Positions 23,132 to 23,160 of a stretch of 23,160 nt of DNA are shown one piece after another; position 1 is the stretch's first letter, and every line of letters begins with the position of its first letter. The stretch covers positions 1-23,160 of the forward strand of contig CAZGTQ010000045.1 of assembly GCA_964528575.1 (NCBI GenBank). The letters are read 5' to 3'. The DNA comes from CAZGTQ01 sp964528575 (GTDB lineage Bacteria > Planctomycetota > UBA1135 > GCA-002686595). The notes under the pieces are model-generated. The model was given only the letters and a program-made list of their open reading frames with translations. It had not been told where the DNA came from and searched no databases. Made by a program: the position numbers and the translations under genes.

Positions 23132-23160
23132 GGGATCCGCCGAGCGCAGGAGGCTATACG

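Noticed and set aside
1..23160. tRNA, rRNA, riboswitch, CRISPR, insertion sequence or integrase
   Set aside because: I looked for these by eye on both strands and saw no supporting structure or protein. Small non-coding RNAs cannot be excluded without covariance-model searches.

Overview
The window is very GC-rich bacterial chromosome (mostly runs of gcg/cgc codons) with mixed start usage: some genes have clear Shine-Dalgarno sites, others have none. The secreted Kelch-type protein with its characteristic N-terminal domain, the many lone membrane glycosyltransferases, the absence of long conserved operons and a cNMP-binding/TIR protein all fit an uncultured Planctomycetota member best. Myxococcota or Acidobacteriota cannot be excluded. 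This is a family-level impression, not a database result.

Left part (1-7570): a minus-strand run reads thioredoxin/TPR protein -> ABC-2-like membrane protein -> SAM methyltransferase -> a 1046-residue fusion of a GHMP sugar kinase with a UDPGP-type nucleotidyltransferase. The fusion should convert a free sugar to its 1-phosphate and then to an NDP-sugar. Divergent from this run is a plus-strand pair, an alpha/beta hydrolase and a YciA-like acyl-CoA thioesterase, overlapping by ATGA. A perfect 53-bp palindrome lies at the left edge.

Middle (7605-14313): a 1394-residue CheB-CheR-PAS-histidine kinase-receiver hybrid on the minus strand, with a frame-broken remnant overlapping its start, in DNA of visibly lower GC. 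It is followed by a sulfotransferase (minus) and an RluA/RluD-family pseudouridine synthase (plus). The synthase has an 18-bp imperfect duplication covering its -10-like box and ATG.

Right part (14314-23131): a small secreted protein preceded by two tandem repeats and followed by a strong hairpin; a small membrane protein coupled to a PMT/GT39-like glycosyltransferase; a convergent, overlapping gene for a cyclic-nucleotide-binding/beta-sandwich/TIR protein (434 aa, candidate orphan Pycsar-like NADase effector); a secreted Kelch-repeat protein; a divergent ADP-ribosylglycohydrolase; and a second multi-pass glycosyltransferase-like protein.

The most interesting items are the orphan cNMP-TIR protein, the kinase-nucleotidyltransferase fusion with domain order opposite to bacterial FKP, and a recurring TANNNT (mostly TACGCT) box 6-9 nt before genes that lack a Shine-Dalgarno site, which predicts leaderless mRNAs.
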